Translations under genes and position numbers: made by a program
Notes under the pieces: generated by a model
What the model was told of the DNA's origin: nothing
What the model saw: the letters and a program-made list of their open reading frames with translations, nothing else
The model's database searches: none
Part shown: one piece after another, positions 39,170 to 48,877 of the stretch
How the letters are laid out: each line of letters starts with the position of its first letter
Position numbering within the stretch: the stretch's first letter is position 1
Assembly: GCF_000024325.1 (NCBI RefSeq)
Contig: NC_013223.1
Coordinates: 620,001 to 684,000, forward strand
DNA length: 64,000 bases
DNA from: Desulfohalobium retbaense DSM 5692
Lineage (GTDB): Bacteria; Desulfobacterota; Desulfovibrionia; Desulfovibrionales; Desulfohalobiaceae
Direction: 5' to 3'

Positions 39170-40528
39170 ATGCAAGCACGTATCCTGGTCGTTGATGACG
39201 AACTCGATATCCGCGTCTCTTTGTCCGGAATTCTTGAAGATGAAGGGCACACCGTCATGGAGGCCGACAGCGGCGAAGCCGGGCTGACAGCGATGGCCGG
39301 GAAGGAAATCGATCTTGTTTTTTTGGATATCTGGCTGCCGGGCATGGATGGGTTGGCTGTACTGGAACGTTTGCGCCAGGAGTGGCCAGATATTCCCGTG
39401 ATCATGATTTCCGGGCACGGCACGATTGAGACTGCGGTCAGCGCGATCAAAAACGGGGCCCACGACTTCATCGAAAAACCGCTTTCTTTGGAAAAAGTGG
39501 TCATCACAGCCAACAAGGCCCTGGAATTCAGCAAACTCAAACGGGAAAATCGGGATCTGCGTTCACGGGTAAAAACCGATGTCGTCCAAGAGATCAGCGG
39601 TAGCAGTGGGGCCATCGCCTCCTTGCGCGCCCAGATCGATCGGGTGGCGCCCACCGATGCCTGGGTGCTCATCAGCGGCGAGAACGGAACCGGCAAAGAA
39701 ATCGTGGCCCGCTCGCTGCATGTTAAAAGCCGGCGGGCCAAGCGCCCGATGATCGCCGTGAACTGTGCGGCCATCCCCGAAGAACTCATAGAAAGCGAAC
39801 TCTTTGGACATGAAAAAGGGGCGTTCACGGGCGCGGAACAGGCTCAGCGGGGCAAGTTTGAGTTGGCCCACAAGGGAACGCTGTTCCTGGACGAGATAGG
39901 CGACATGAGCCTGAAGACCCAGGCCAAAGTCCTCAGAATCCTCCAAGAGCAATCCTTTGAACGGGTCGGAGGGCGAAAGACCCTCAATGTCGATGTCCGG
40001 GTCATTGCCGCGACAAACAAGGATTTGCCTCAGGAGATCCAGGCTGGCCGGTTCCGCGAGGATCTGTACTACCGGCTCAAAGTTTTTCCCCTGGAAGTTC
40101 CGCCTTTGCGACTGCGTATGCAGGATGTCCCGGATCTGTTGCAGGAGTTTGTAGCGCTTTTGAGCCGGGAGCACGGCTTCAAACCGCTCTCGTTCACCCC
40201 GGAGGCCCTGCGACGGTTACAGTCCTATAGCTGGCCGGGCAATGTCCGGGAACTCAAGAATTTTGTGGAACGCATGCTGATTATGTACGCCGGAGACGAG
40301 GTTGGTCCGGAGCACCTTCCCGGCGATGTGGAAGCGCCAATGGCCGGTGGACATGAACGAGGTGTCGGCTGGGACGATGATTTCAAGAATGCCCGGGCCC
40401 GTTTTGAAAAGGATTTTTTGACCCAGAAGCTCGAACAATGCGGGGGCAACGTGGCCCAGACCGCCGAGCAGGTCGGCCTGGAGCGGAGCTATTTGTATCG
40501 CAAACTCAAAGGCTACGGGCTGATCTGA
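39170..40528 (+). CDS. ntrX: NtrX-like sigma54-dependent response regulator
   Basis: 452 residues. The receiver domain has phospho-acceptor Asp53 in LVFLDIWLPG. The AAA+ domain carries Walker A GENGTGKE, the sigma54-contact loop GAFTGA and LFLDEIGDM. The C-terminal Fis-type helix-turn-helix ends in QVGLERSYLYRKLKGYG. It should be phosphorylated by the NtrY-like kinase upstream and activate sigma54 promoters. AGGAG precedes the ATG. Confidence 0.94.
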   Translation: MQARILVVDDELDIRVSLSGILEDEGHTVMEADSGEAGLTAMAGKEIDLVFLDIWLPGMDGLAVLERLRQEWPDIPVIMISGHGTIETAVSAIKNGAHDFIEKPLSLEKVVITANKALEFSKLKRENRDLRSRVKTDVVQEISGSSGAIASLRAQIDRVAPTDAWVLISGENGTGKEIVARSLHVKSRRAKRPMIAVNCAAIPEELIESELFGHEKGAFTGAEQAQRGKFELAHKGTLFLDEIGDMSLKTQAKVLRILQEQSFERVGGRKTLNVDVRVIAATNKDLPQEIQAGRFREDLYYRLKVFPLEVPPLRLRMQDVPDLLQEFVALLSREHGFKPLSFTPEALRRLQSYSWPGNVRELKNFVERMLIMYAGDEVGPEHLPGDVEAPMAGGHERGVGWDDDFKNARARFEKDFLTQKLEQCGGNVAQTAEQVGLERSYLYRKLKGYGLI

Positions 40529-40668
40529 TTCCGGACCCTTGTTTTCCGCCTGAAAATGGGCGTGCGCCACACGCCCGGTCCAAGCGGCACCACAACGCGT
40601 CTTTTTGCTTCGTTCCCAGGCTCGGGATTGGTTGTATTTGCGGTCTGGTGAGGAATAGGTGAGCAAAA

Positions 40669-40705
40669 CAAAAAGGGGTTGCCACGGCGTGCGCGGCAAC
40701 CCCTT
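40669..40705 (-). terminator. Terminator after tRNA-Arg(CCU)
   Basis: GGGGTTGCC pairs with GGCAACCCC around a short GC-rich loop. On the minus strand it is followed by TTTTTGTTTT. Confidence 0.88.
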
Positions 40706-40713
40706 GATTTTTG

Positions 40714-40790
40714 TGGTGCCCCAGGGAGGATTCGAACCCCCGGCTCCGGGATTAGGAATCCCGCGCTCTATCCTCCTGAGCTACTGGGGC
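40714..40790 (-). tRNA. tRNA-Arg (anticodon CCU)
   Basis: A 77-nt cloverleaf with encoded CCA. The acceptor is GCCCCAG/CTGGGGC, the D-arm AGCTCAGGAGGATAGAGC, the anticodon loop TTCCTAA on a CGGGA/TCCCG stem, and the T-loop GGTTCGAATCC. CCU reads AGG codons. Confidence 0.96.
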
Positions 40791-40841
40791 CAGGAAGATG
40801 GTCTTTTAGGTTGGCCTGCTTTGCCTTGTCAAGGCGAAGCT

Positions 40842-41429
40842 TCAAGGGGCAATGGTGCTGCCCAGAACCTCAAGGAAGCGGCGCATCCATTCCGGGTGCG
40901 CCGGCCAGGCCGGGGCTGTGACCAGATTGCCGTCGACCACGGCGTTGCTGGCCGTGGCATTGACCTCGACCCACGTGCCCCCGGCTTGCTCTACGTCAGG
41001 ACGCACGGCGGGATAGGCGGTGCAGGATTTGTTCCTGAGCACATCGGCGGCGGCCAGGACCTGCTGTCCGTGACAGATGGAGGCGATGGGCTTGTCGTTG
41101 GCAGCAAAATGGCGAACGATTTCCAATACCCGGGGATTGAGGCGGATGTATTCCGGGGCCCGGCCGCCGGGGATGACCAAAGCGTCGTAGTCGCTTTCCT
41201 GCACGGAATCAAAGGAGGCGGTCAGGGTGAAATTGTGCCCGGGCTTTTCGCTGTAGGTTTGCGCCCCGTCAAAGTCGTGGACGGCGGTGGCCACGGTTTC
41301 TCCCGCTTTCTTGTCCGGACATACGGCGTGGACGGTGTGTCCGATCATGTTCAGGATCTGAAACGGGACCATGACCTCGTAGTCTTCGACATAGTCACCG
41401 ACAAGCATGAGAATTTTTTGGGTTGCCAT
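40842..41429 (-). CDS. DJ-1/PfpI family protein
   Basis: 195-residue class I glutamine amidotransferase-like protein. The nucleophile elbow is SICHGQQVL, with the catalytic Cys after Ile; [12 protein letters not shown] is the upstream family motif. The family includes proteases, deglycases and chaperones; the activity here cannot be told. GGAGGAGCTC precedes ATG 41429. It is about 90 bp downstream of argB on the same strand. Confidence 0.88.
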   Translation of the reverse strand: MATQKILMLVGDYVEDYEVMVPFQILNMIGHTVHAVCPDKKAGETVATAVHDFDGAQTYSEKPGHNFTLTASFDSVQESDYDALVIPGGRAPEYIRLNPRVLEIVRHFAANDKPIASICHGQQVLAAADVLRNKSCTAYPAVRPDVEQAGGTWVEVNATASNAVVDGNLVTAPAWPAHPEWMRRFLEVLGSTIAP

Positions 41430-41520
41430 GGAGCTCCTCCTTGCGAGTTTGTGCGTCGGGAGCAACACGCTGCCACGGGGTGGCCTGGAGCGATTTCCCG
41501 CGCACGCTTTTTGCGCTTTG

Positions 41521-42399
41521 TCAGGCCACAATCTCGGAACCACTGCCGGCTTTGGTGAAAAGCTCCAGAATAAGGGAGTTTTCGACCCGGCCGTCGATGA
41601 TGTGGGCCTTTTCAATGCCGGCTTCGACTGCCTCCAGGCAGCACTTGACCTTGGGGATCATCCCGCCACGGACGACATGGTTGTCGATGGCTTCCGCGGC
41701 CTGTCTTCTGGTCAACGAGGAAATAAGTGTGCCGGCAGGATCCAGGATGCCCTGGACATCGGTCAACAACACCAGACGCTTGGCGTTGATGGCAGCGGCA
41801 ATAGCCCCGGCCACGGAGTCCGCGTTGATATTGTAGGTTTCGCCGTGGGCATCGACGCCCACCGGGGCAATGATGGGAATGAAACCGTCGCGTTGGAGGG
41901 AGTCGATCAGCGTGGTGTTGATGTGCACGACTTCCCCGACTTTGCCCAGATCGATGATCTCCGGGGGCGCGTCTTTCCGGGAGATGACCATTTCCAGTTG
42001 TCTGGCCTGGATCAGGCCGCCATCCTTGCCGGAAAGGCCGACCGCTTTGCCCCCGCTGAGATTGAGCTGATTGACGATTTCCTTGTTGACCTTGCCCACG
42101 AGAACCATTTCCACCACATCCATGGTTGCTTGATCGGTAATACGCAGACCTTCTCGAAATTGGGAGTCGATCTGAAGTTGTTCCAGCATATGTCCGATCT
42201 GAGGGCCGCCACCGTGGACGATGACCGGATTCAAACCGATATATTTGAGCAGGACTACATTTAAGGCGAAGGCGTGTTTGAGGGTCTCGTCTTTCATGGC
42301 GTGGCCGCCGTATTTGATGACGATGGTCTGCCCGTAAAATTCGCGGATATACGGAAGGGATTCTAAAAGGATTTTGGCTTTGGCGATTTCCTGTTCCAT
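41521..42399 (-). CDS. argB: Acetylglutamate kinase
   Basis: Second step of arginine synthesis, phosphorylating N-acetylglutamate. 292 residues. Characteristic motifs are [22 protein letters not shown] and [11 protein letters not shown]. The transcription start would face the insertion sequence immediately upstream (about 50 bp), so its promoter may have been altered by that insertion. Confidence 0.96.
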   Translation of the reverse strand: MEQEIAKAKILLESLPYIREFYGQTIVIKYGGHAMKDETLKHAFALNVVLLKYIGLNPVIVHGGGPQIGHMLEQLQIDSQFREGLRITDQATMDVVEMVLVGKVNKEIVNQLNLSGGKAVGLSGKDGGLIQARQLEMVISRKDAPPEIIDLGKVGEVVHINTTLIDSLQRDGFIPIIAPVGVDAHGETYNINADSVAGAIAAAINAKRLVLLTDVQGILDPAGTLISSLTRRQAAEAIDNHVVRGGMIPKVKCCLEAVEAGIEKAHIIDGRVENSLILELFTKAGSGSEIVA

Positions 42400-42449
42400 A
42401 AGTCTCTCTTTATGCTTGTCAGCGAATGGTCTCCATCACACTTGGTTTC

Positions 42450-43791
42450 GGTTCCTCACACAAATCTGTGCCTGACTTGAGGCCAAAAACTTGAAAAGCA
42501 TGAGCCCTCTCGGGTAGTTAGGTAGTTACCACACAAACCTATCACCCAGGAGGAACTCATGCTCGTGTCCCAGTTAACCAAATTGACGCTGGATATTCAA
42601 GGATTTCGTGTCGGTCGGGTTCAAGGTGATACGAGCGGGATCACCGTAGATATAGCCCCAGACCGGCGTCATCTGCTCTTTTGCAGCCGCTGCGGCAGCG
42701 CTGCCAAGTATCGGGATACCCTTACAAGTCGCTATTTTCGCCATGTCCCTCTTTGGGGGATCCCTGTATGGCTCCGGTACAGCCCCCGCAGAGTTCGGTG
42801 CGGACATTGTGGCGTCAAGGTGGAGTATTTCCCCTGGAGCACAGGCAAACATCGGTTCACAACGGCTTTTGCCCACTTCCTGGCTTCGTGGGCCCGGTTA
42901 CTGCCCTGGAAACATGTAGCACAGCTTTTTGGTTGCTCCTGGGGTACCGTGGCCGCTGCTGTTGACCAGATTGTCGAGTATGGTCTGGCCCATCAAGATC
43001 TCTCGAATCTGACGCACATTGGGATTGACGAAATCTCCCGAGAAAAGGGCCAAGTATACCTAACCAATGTCTACGACCTGAATACCTCCAGACTCGTATG
43101 GAGCGGGGAAAAACGGACAAAGGCAACAATTACCAACTTCTTCACCTCGCTTGGCCCTAGCAAGATCGATAAGCTTGAAGGGGTCTGTTGCGACATGTGG
43201 GAGCCGTATACCCAGGTCATTCAAGACAAGGCCCCGAAAGCGACGATGGTCTTCGACAAATTCCACATTGTCCGGCATCTCAATGAAGCCGTTGACCAGG
43301 TCCGTAGAGACGAGATCCGGGAGAAGGGCCAAAAGCACAAGGATCTGGTTAAAGACACCCGATATATCTGGCTCAAGAACCCGTGGAACCTGACTGACAA
43401 GCAGGCATCTCGGTTGAGTGCACTGGAAAAACTCAATCTCAAAATCAACAGGGCGTATTTACTCAAGGAATCATTTCGCCAGTTCTGGTCGTATGAGTGC
43501 AGGACTTCAGCCAAAGATTTCCTCGACAAGTGGTTCTGGTGGGCGACGCATTCCAGGCTGAAGCCAATGCGAAATTTTGCTTGGATGCTGCGCCGCAAAG
43601 AAGAAAATATTCTCAGTTATTTCGACATGCCCATCAGCAATGGCTCGGTGGAAGGCCTCAACAATAAGGCTAAAGTCATTAGTCACAGAGCATACGGGTT
43701 CAGGTCGGCCAAGAACTACATCCGGAATCTGTACCATTGCATGGGCGGGCTACCTGAACCCCAAATTATGCACAGATTTGTGTGAGGAACC
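42450..43791 (+). mobile_element. ISL3-family insertion sequence, intact
   Basis: About 1342 bp bounded by inverted repeats GGTTCCTCACACAAATCTGTGC and its exact complement; counting the outer C/G pair, 23 bp match (42449-42471 with 43770-43792). One full-length transposase gene fills it. The bases flanking each end, TTGGTTTC and GGTGTTTC, match at only five of eight positions, so no clean 8-bp target duplication remains. It lies between argB and an envelope gene. Confidence 0.9.
42559..43785 (+). CDS. ISL3-family transposase
   Basis: 408 residues. An N-terminal zinc-finger part contains CSRCGS and CGHCG. The DDE catalytic domain has Asp in IGIDEIS, Asp in VCCDMW and Glu in SVEGLNNKAK. The reading frame is complete with no frameshift. 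AGGAGG lies before ATG 42559. It probably remains functional, although activity is not shown. Confidence 0.94.
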   Translation: MLVSQLTKLTLDIQGFRVGRVQGDTSGITVDIAPDRRHLLFCSRCGSAAKYRDTLTSRYFRHVPLWGIPVWLRYSPRRVRCGHCGVKVEYFPWSTGKHRFTTAFAHFLASWARLLPWKHVAQLFGCSWGTVAAAVDQIVEYGLAHQDLSNLTHIGIDEISREKGQVYLTNVYDLNTSRLVWSGEKRTKATITNFFTSLGPSKIDKLEGVCCDMWEPYTQVIQDKAPKATMVFDKFHIVRHLNEAVDQVRRDEIREKGQKHKDLVKDTRYIWLKNPWNLTDKQASRLSALEKLNLKINRAYLLKESFRQFWSYECRTSAKDFLDKWFWWATHSRLKPMRNFAWMLRRKEENILSYFDMPISNGSVEGLNNKAKVISHRAYGFRSAKNYIRNLYHCMGGLPEPQIMHRFV

Positions 43792-43822
43792 GGTGTTTCT
43801 TGCCCAGACCTTTGAGGTCGCT

Positions 43823-44284
43823 TTATTGCACGCCGGAAATAGTCAGCAGGAAGAGGTTCTTGTCCTCAACAAACGTCTGCTCTACCGAGCAGGAGGTCTC
43901 CGGATTGACATCAAGGACGACACGGAGACGGTTTTCAGGTTCGTGGAGAAAGACGCGCACAGACCGTAACCACGGCCCTTGCAGTTTTTTCTCCTCGGGG
44001 CCAGTATACGAGGTGACCGGTGCAATATCAAAAAACAGTCTCGGCTTGTCGCCGGCGAGTTTGTGCAATGTTGGAATGATGTGACGCGAAAAGACAAAGC
44101 CGAGTTGTTCGGTCTGTGCGGTGGCGTTGCGGTCATAGGCTATACGTTGGAGGCGTATCGGCTCATCGGAAGCTTGCGCACGAAAAGAGGATGAGCCTCC
44201 TGCGGCAAGGACAAGAACCAGGCAGAGGATCAGACCCATGGATCGGCCTGGATGGATGTATGGCGAGGATCTTGAGGTTGACAT
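43823..44284 (-). CDS. AMIN-like exported protein
   Basis: 153 residues. A hydrophobic export signal (MGLILCLVLVLAAGG) follows a 15-residue polar stretch if ATG 44284 is used; ATG 44239 is the alternative. The mature part resembles AMIN domains that bind envelope components: a beta strand with PRLFFDIAPV, then LRSVRVFLHEPENRLRVVLDV. It ends 32 bp from the insertion sequence, with its own stop, so it is not truncated. Function unproven. Confidence 0.6.
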   Translation of the reverse strand: MSTSRSSPYIHPGRSMGLILCLVLVLAAGGSSSFRAQASDEPIRLQRIAYDRNATAQTEQLGFVFSRHIIPTLHKLAGDKPRLFFDIAPVTSYTGPEEKKLQGPWLRSVRVFLHEPENRLRVVLDVNPETSCSVEQTFVEDKNLFLLTISGVQ

Positions 44285-44520
44285 ACAGCCCCCATAACAG
44301 AAAAAGAATGCGGCGGAAAGATGGTCCGGGACTCTGCTTCAGCTCACCATGCGGTTTTGGTTTGTCTTTGGGCGTGAGAGGTGGAGAAGCTCGCGTCCGC
44401 GAAATGGTATAGAAAGCCAGCGCCCTGGGCAAGGTGTGCCCCGGGTGGGGCTGGCGCTGAGCACATCGGTTTCTGTAATGCACTGAACTCCAAGGATCCG
44501 CAATATATCGGAGGATGACC

Positions 44521-44910
44521 ATGGAGATTGCCACTCATTCCCAAATTGACCGTTCGTTGTGCGGCACACCCCTCGTTGTCGAACAAGGACGAAGCGAAGT
44601 GGAGCTGATTGCCAGCGAGACCATGGCTGCCGATGCTACCGGTTTGGTGCATGGCGGATTTGTTTTCGGGCTCGCGGATTATGCGGCCATGCTGGCCGTC
44701 AATCATCCAAATGTCGTATTGGGCAAGGCCGCTTCCCGATTTCTTGTACCGGTTCAGGTCGGACAGAGCCTGCTGGCCCGGGCTGAGGTGCAAACGGTGA
44801 CCGGGCGCCGTTACGAAGTACAGGTTGAGGTGCTCCAGGCGCAGAGTACCGTCTTCGAAGGCGAATTCACCTGTTATGTCCTGGAGGATCACGTTTTGGC
44901 CAACGAGTAG
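44521..44910 (+). CDS. Hotdog-fold thioesterase (PaaI-like)
   Basis: 129 residues. The core HGGFVFGLADYAAMLAV is the acyl-CoA thioesterase helix motif, with DATGLVHGG before it. The start at ATG 44521 has GGAGG at 44510-44514; the ATG at 44515 touches that site and is unlikely. The substrate is unknown. It is divergent from the AMIN-like gene. Confidence 0.85.
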   Translation: MEIATHSQIDRSLCGTPLVVEQGRSEVELIASETMAADATGLVHGGFVFGLADYAAMLAVNHPNVVLGKAASRFLVPVQVGQSLLARAEVQTVTGRRYEVQVEVLQAQSTVFEGEFTCYVLEDHVLANE

Positions 44911-45114
44911 GGCCCAACGTTTTTTCCCGTTTCAGCAGGTACGTTATTCGTTACTTTGCTGATTTTCAGGAGTGCTTGGTCCAGGACATGGTGGTCCGTT
45001 GCAGTTCCCCATCTTTTTAGAGCCAGGCCGGCGCCTGGCGGGCCCGGAAGAGGGAAGACGGTTGCCGGAATACGAAAGACGGATAAAGACGTGGCAAGAA
45101 TCAGCAACTCCGGT

Positions 45115-45369
45115 CCCGGTACCGATTTCGATCCCGATTTGGAGAGGAGGGGCTGTTTTTCGTGTCCGATTTTTCCGCTCTACATTTTTTCAATTTTCCA
45201 ATCTTCCTTGGTGTTTACTATCTGAAGCGTAAAGCGTTTTCATTCACGTAGGTCGGCTGAAAGCGGAGCGTCAGCCGACGTAAGCGTTGGTTGGTGTGTT
45301 TGAGGCGCTGGAAATACAGGAACGCTCTGAGGGTGCCGAATCCAAATCGCTATCGGGATCGGTATCGGG
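45115..45369. mobile_element. Candidate MITE-like element with imperfect inverted ends
   Basis: A 29-base end (CCCGGTACCGATTTCGATCC onward, 45115-45143) is mirrored at 45341-45369 with 24 of 29 matches when inverted. The 255-bp interval has no gene and contains a second palindrome. No direct repeats or matching transposase ends were found. A non-autonomous element is a guess; copies elsewhere in the genome would decide it. Confidence 0.35.
45252..45279. repeat. REP-like palindrome
   Basis: GTCGGCTGA and TCAGCCGAC flank AAGCGGAGCG, preceded by CGTAG. This resembles the extragenic palindromes mobilised by REP-associated (RAYT) transposases in many proteobacteria. No such transposase is in the window. 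Confidence 0.5.
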
Positions 45370-45423
45370 TTCGATTCTTGAAATCGACCTTTACTGAAGA
45401 AGGCGTTTTGCAAAAGGGCAAAA

Positions 45424-45460
45424 AAAAGAGGTATGACCGGGGGTCATACCTCTTTGCTTT
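45424..45460 (-). terminator. Terminator after tRNA-Arg(ACG)
   Basis: GAGGTATGACC pairs with GGTCATACCTC around a short G-rich loop. On the minus strand a run of TTTTTTT follows. Confidence 0.9.
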
Positions 45461-45463
45461 TTT

Positions 45464-45540
45464 TGGTGCGCCAGGGAAGATTCGAACTCCCGACCTACGG
45501 ATTCGTAGTCCGGCGCTCTATCCAACTGAGCTACTGGCGC
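45464..45540 (-). tRNA. tRNA-Arg (anticodon ACG)
   Basis: A 77-nt cloverleaf with encoded CCA. The acceptor is GCGCCAG/CTGGCGC, the D-arm AGCTCAGTTGGATAGAGC, the anticodon loop CTACGAA, and the T-loop AGTTCGAATCT. ACG is deaminated to ICG in most bacteria, reading CGU/CGC/CGA. Confidence 0.96.
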
Positions 45541-45877
45541 GTCCGAGAAAATGGCTTATACGTTTCTCGGTTTCGGGTGTCAAGGATGAGTTTAACGTTT
45601 TTTCATTTTTTTGAACCGTGTCTGGAGTCAGGGGCCTTTCGAGAGAGTGTTTTCAGGGGTGGTTGCGCTTGAGTGAATTGGGGCTGGTCCCGCTGTTTGA
45701 GCATCGAAAAAGGGCATCGGGTCTTGACAGCACAGCGGAAATGTCCATTTAGAAAAGATATTTTATTGGAATCGGTTCACCACATCTTTCACCACGCCAC
45801 GCTTTCGGCTCACGGTTACTCAGGTCCTCCGCAGTCTTTCGTGTGCCGGAGGGTGGAATGTGCAAGGAGTAAGGCCC
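45541..45877. other. Intergenic region before the macro-domain gene
   Basis: No gene recognised. A hairpin CCGAGAAA...TTTCTCGG lies at 45543-45572. A TTGACA hexamer at 45724-45729 with a poor -10 (around 45747) could be a promoter for the downstream operon. The promoter call is weak. Confidence 0.4.
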
Positions 45878-46444
45878 ATGCCAGCTGTTTGTTTTGCTCT
45901 CAGTCATGGCCGTTTGGAGATTCGGCAGGGTGATATCACCGCCGCCGAAGTTGGGGCAGTGGTGAATGCCGCTAATTCTCGTTTGGCTGGCGGCGGCGGG
46001 GTAGACGGTGCGCTCCAGCGGGCAGCTGGACCGCAGCTTTTGCAGGCGGGCCAGGAATATGTTCGAGAGCATGGTGCGCTGTCTGTTGGAGATGCCGTCG
46101 TGACGCCCGGTTTTGCGTTACCGGCGTCGCAGGTGATTCATACGGTCGGCCCCATCTGGCGTGGAGGCGGGCACAATGAGGAGGCCCTGCTCGAACGGGC
46201 CTATGCCAATTGTCTCCAGGTGGCCAAAGACCAGGGGATCCAGAGTATTGCCTTTCCCGCCATCAGCTGCGGCGTGTACGGATTTCCGGAAAAGCGTGCC
46301 GCGGCAATCGCCATTCCCGTCATTGTCGCCGCCTTAGAGCGCGATGCTGTTTCCAGTGTCGCTTTGTACCTGTATTCAAACCCATCCTACGCGGTGTGGT
46401 ATAATGAAGCCCAGCGCCTGATCGGTGCTGAACATGAGGAGTAA
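45878..46444 (+). CDS. Macro-domain protein (ADP-ribose binding/hydrolase)
   Basis: 188 residues, YmdB/Poa1-type macro domain. The ADP-ribose-binding elements are VVNAANSRLAGGGGVDGAL and the phosphate loop ISCGVYGFP. This class often removes ADP-ribose or O-acetyl groups from ADP-ribose adducts. ATG 45878 follows AAGGAG (45864-45869); an earlier in-frame ATG at 45860 is upstream of this site. The stop is three bases before hslV, so the genes are one unit. Confidence 0.9.
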   Translation: MPAVCFALSHGRLEIRQGDITAAEVGAVVNAANSRLAGGGGVDGALQRAAGPQLLQAGQEYVREHGALSVGDAVVTPGFALPASQVIHTVGPIWRGGGHNEEALLERAYANCLQVAKDQGIQSIAFPAISCGVYGFPEKRAAAIAIPVIVAALERDAVSSVALYLYSNPSYAVWYNEAQRLIGAEHEE

Positions 46445-46447
46445 AAC

Positions 46448-46993
46448 GTGGAGAGAGGGTTACGAGGAACAACCATCCTGGCTGTGAGACGGGGTGATGG
46501 CGTGGCCATGGCCGGCGATGGCCAGGTGACCATGGGACAGGCCGTGGCCTTGAAACACACGGCCAGAAAGGTCCGGCGGATGTACCATGGGAAAATCGTG
46601 GCTGGTTTTGCCGGCTCGACGGCCGATGCCTTCACGCTCTTTGAGCGTTTCGAAGCCAAACTGGAAGAGTTTCGAGGCAATCTTCTGCGCTCGAGTGTCG
46701 AATTGGCCAAGGAATGGCGAACGGACAAATACCTTCGTCGCCTGGAAGCCATGCTGGTTGTGGCCGACGCGGAGAATATCTTTGTCCTGACCGGAACCGG
46801 TGACGTGATAGAGCCTGATGATGGCGTTGTGGGCATTGGGTCCGGCGGGTCATATGCCCTGGCTGCGGCGAGAGCGCTGCTGCGCCATTCGGAATTGCCG
46901 GCCAAGGATATCGCCGAGCAGGCGATGCATATCGCGGCGGAATTGTGCGTGTATACGAACGATTCTCTGGTATTGGAGACGATTGGTTCCTGA
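46448..46993 (+). CDS. hslV: ATP-dependent protease peptidase subunit HslV
   Basis: Proteasome-like threonine protease working with HslU. 181 residues. GTG 46448 is supported by GAGGAG just before. The catalytic Thr is Thr8 in GTTILAVRR, so a seven-residue propeptide must be removed. Other motifs: GDGQVTMG and GFAGSTADA. It is coupled to the macro-domain gene upstream, with hslU 305 bp downstream. Confidence 0.96.
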   Translation: MERGLRGTTILAVRRGDGVAMAGDGQVTMGQAVALKHTARKVRRMYHGKIVAGFAGSTADAFTLFERFEAKLEEFRGNLLRSSVELAKEWRTDKYLRRLEAMLVVADAENIFVLTGTGDVIEPDDGVVGIGSGGSYALAAARALLRHSELPAKDIAEQAMHIAAELCVYTNDSLVLETIGS

Positions 46994-47298
46994 GTGCCTC
47001 AGGGCGCTGAAACAGGTGCCCCTACCTGACTGTTGAACAATTCCTTCTAAGGCAGATCGTTCAAAAATCCCAAGGGACAGCGATAAAAAGTTCAAGGTCG
47101 CAGCGTACTGATTCGTGGGGACCAGTTTGAACGTATTGCAGCTTTGCTGTCATTGGGAGAATTCCAACGGCCTGCGAAGACTTTGTGTGTATTGCCCCCC
47201 TTGTTTGATCGCAGTGCACGCCACGGTCCGCTCTCAGGACCCCGACAAGCGGCACGGAAAATACGACTTGAACGCCAAGAGGCGATGGAGAATATGGC
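46994..47298. other. Gene-free gap between hslV and hslU
   Basis: 305 bp without a recognisable gene or terminator. hslV and hslU are usually a few bases apart. The region may hold a separate hslU promoter, but I see no strong motif. Confidence 0.5.
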
Positions 47299-48723
47299 AT
47301 GGACTATACCGAGACATCTCATACGATAGCTTTGGGGCCGACTGAGTCGGAAGGGAGTGCCAATAGCCCCCTTACCCCGCGTGAAATTGTTGCCGAACTC
47401 GATAAATTCGTGATTGGTCAGGATGAGGCCAAGCGCATGGTGGCTATTGCCCTTCGCAACCGGTGGCGCAGGCAGCAATTGGATCCGGAACTGGCCGAAG
47501 AGATCGCCCCCAAAAATATCATCATGATCGGCCCCACAGGGGTAGGCAAGACCGAGATCGCCCGTCGGCTGGCCAAGTTGGCTCGGGCGCCTTTTTTTAA
47601 AGTGGAAGCCTCGAAGTTCACGGAAGTGGGCTATGTGGGACGTGATGTCGAGTCCATGATCCGGGATTTGATGGAAATCGGAATCACCCTGGTTCGTCAG
47701 GAAGAAATGGATCGCGTGCGCGGCAAGGCTGAAGAGCAGGCCGAGGAAAAACTCCTGGATCTGCTCCTGCCCCGCGGTGGGAAAGAGGACACGGCCCCAT
47801 CGGGGCAGACCTTTTCTGATGCAGCCGCGAGCGGTGAGGGCGCCAAACAGTCCACACGGGAAAAATTCCGGACCCTTTTTCGGCAGGGACGGCTCGATGA
47901 CCGTCTGGTCGAAGTCCAGGTTCAGGCTCAGGGACCGCAGCTGCAAATGGCCTCCATGCCCGGCATGGAGGAGATGGAGACGCAGTTCAAAGACATGTTC
48001 AGCAAGATCATGCCCAAAAAGAGCAAGACCCGGAAAATGCAGGTCCGTGACGCCTACGAGCATCTGGTCCAAGAGGAGAGCGACAAGCTGATCGATATGG
48101 ACAAGGTCAGTGAGAAGGCACGGGAACGTGTCGAGCAAAACGGGATTATTTTTCTTGATGAAATCGACAAGGTCTGCAGTCAGCGCGAAGGTGGCCAGAC
48201 CGATGTTTCCCGGGAAGGCGTCCAGCGGGATCTGCTTCCGGTGGTCGAGGGATGTGTGGTGAACACCAAGCACGGCATGGTCCGCACCGATCATATCCTG
48301 TTTATTGCTGCCGGCGCTTTTCACTATGCCAAACCCTCTGATTTGATTCCCGAACTTCAGGGGCGTTTCCCTTTGCGCGTGGAGTTGGCGGCTTTGGAAA
48401 AAGCCGAATTTTATCGCATCCTGACCGAACCGCAAAACGCCCTGACCGTCCAGTACGAGGCGTTGCTAGGAACGGAGCAGGTTGCCCTGTCCTTCACGGA
48501 CGACGCTTTGCAGGAAGTGGCGGCATTTGCCCAGCGGGTCAATGAAGAGACCGAGAATATCGGGGCGCGCCGGTTGTATACGATCATGGAAAAGATTTTG
48601 AACACCTTGTCCTTTGAGGCCCCGGACAAGGCTGGAATCGAAGTGGTCGTGGATGCGGAATATGTCCGTCAGCATCTGGAAGGACTCGAAGAAGATCGTG
48701 ATTTGACGCGGTATATCCTCTAG
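47299..48723 (+). CDS. hslU: HslU ATPase
   Basis: AAA+ unfoldase of the HslUV protease. 474 residues. Walker A is GPTGVGKT, family motifs are [11 protein letters not shown] and [10 protein letters not shown], and the intermediate domain (about 140-260) includes a coiled-coil-like region. The C-terminal tail for HslV docking is YIL. GGAG at 47287-47290 precedes ATG 47299. A strong terminator follows. Confidence 0.96.
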   Translation: MDYTETSHTIALGPTESEGSANSPLTPREIVAELDKFVIGQDEAKRMVAIALRNRWRRQQLDPELAEEIAPKNIIMIGPTGVGKTEIARRLAKLARAPFFKVEASKFTEVGYVGRDVESMIRDLMEIGITLVRQEEMDRVRGKAEEQAEEKLLDLLLPRGGKEDTAPSGQTFSDAAASGEGAKQSTREKFRTLFRQGRLDDRLVEVQVQAQGPQLQMASMPGMEEMETQFKDMFSKIMPKKSKTRKMQVRDAYEHLVQEESDKLIDMDKVSEKARERVEQNGIIFLDEIDKVCSQREGGQTDVSREGVQRDLLPVVEGCVVNTKHGMVRTDHILFIAAGAFHYAKPSDLIPELQGRFPLRVELAALEKAEFYRILTEPQNALTVQYEALLGTEQVALSFTDDALQEVAAFAQRVNEETENIGARRLYTIMEKILNTLSFEAPDKAGIEVVVDAEYVRQHLEGLEEDRDLTRYIL

Positions 48724-48825
48724 AGAACACAATCCGTTGCGCTTGCCCGAAGCGGCGCTCTGGCTCCAGGGTATCGCAAGGGATTTGAGGGCTTCAGGGC
48801 TGCTTTACTGCTTGCTGGCCTTTGG

Positions 48826-48877
48826 CCACAAAAACGCCCCGGCACTGTTTGGATCTGTGCCGGGGCGTTTTTGTGGC
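48826..48877 (+). terminator. Terminator after hslU
   Basis: CCACAAAAACGCCCCGGCAC and its near-perfect complement pair over about 20 bp around an 11-base loop. The distal T-run is TTTTT. Confidence 0.93.

Larger units (their letters stand above)
44911..45423. other. Gene-free intergenic region with repeats
   Basis: About 510 bp between the thioesterase and the tRNA-Arg terminator. No credible gene is seen in any frame. It holds the candidate inverted-end element and the REP-like palindrome listed separately. Confidence 0.7.

Noticed and set aside
42442-43799. 8-bp target duplication of the insertion sequence
   Set aside because: The flanks TTGGTTTC and GGTGTTTC agree at only five positions, so a duplication cannot be claimed.
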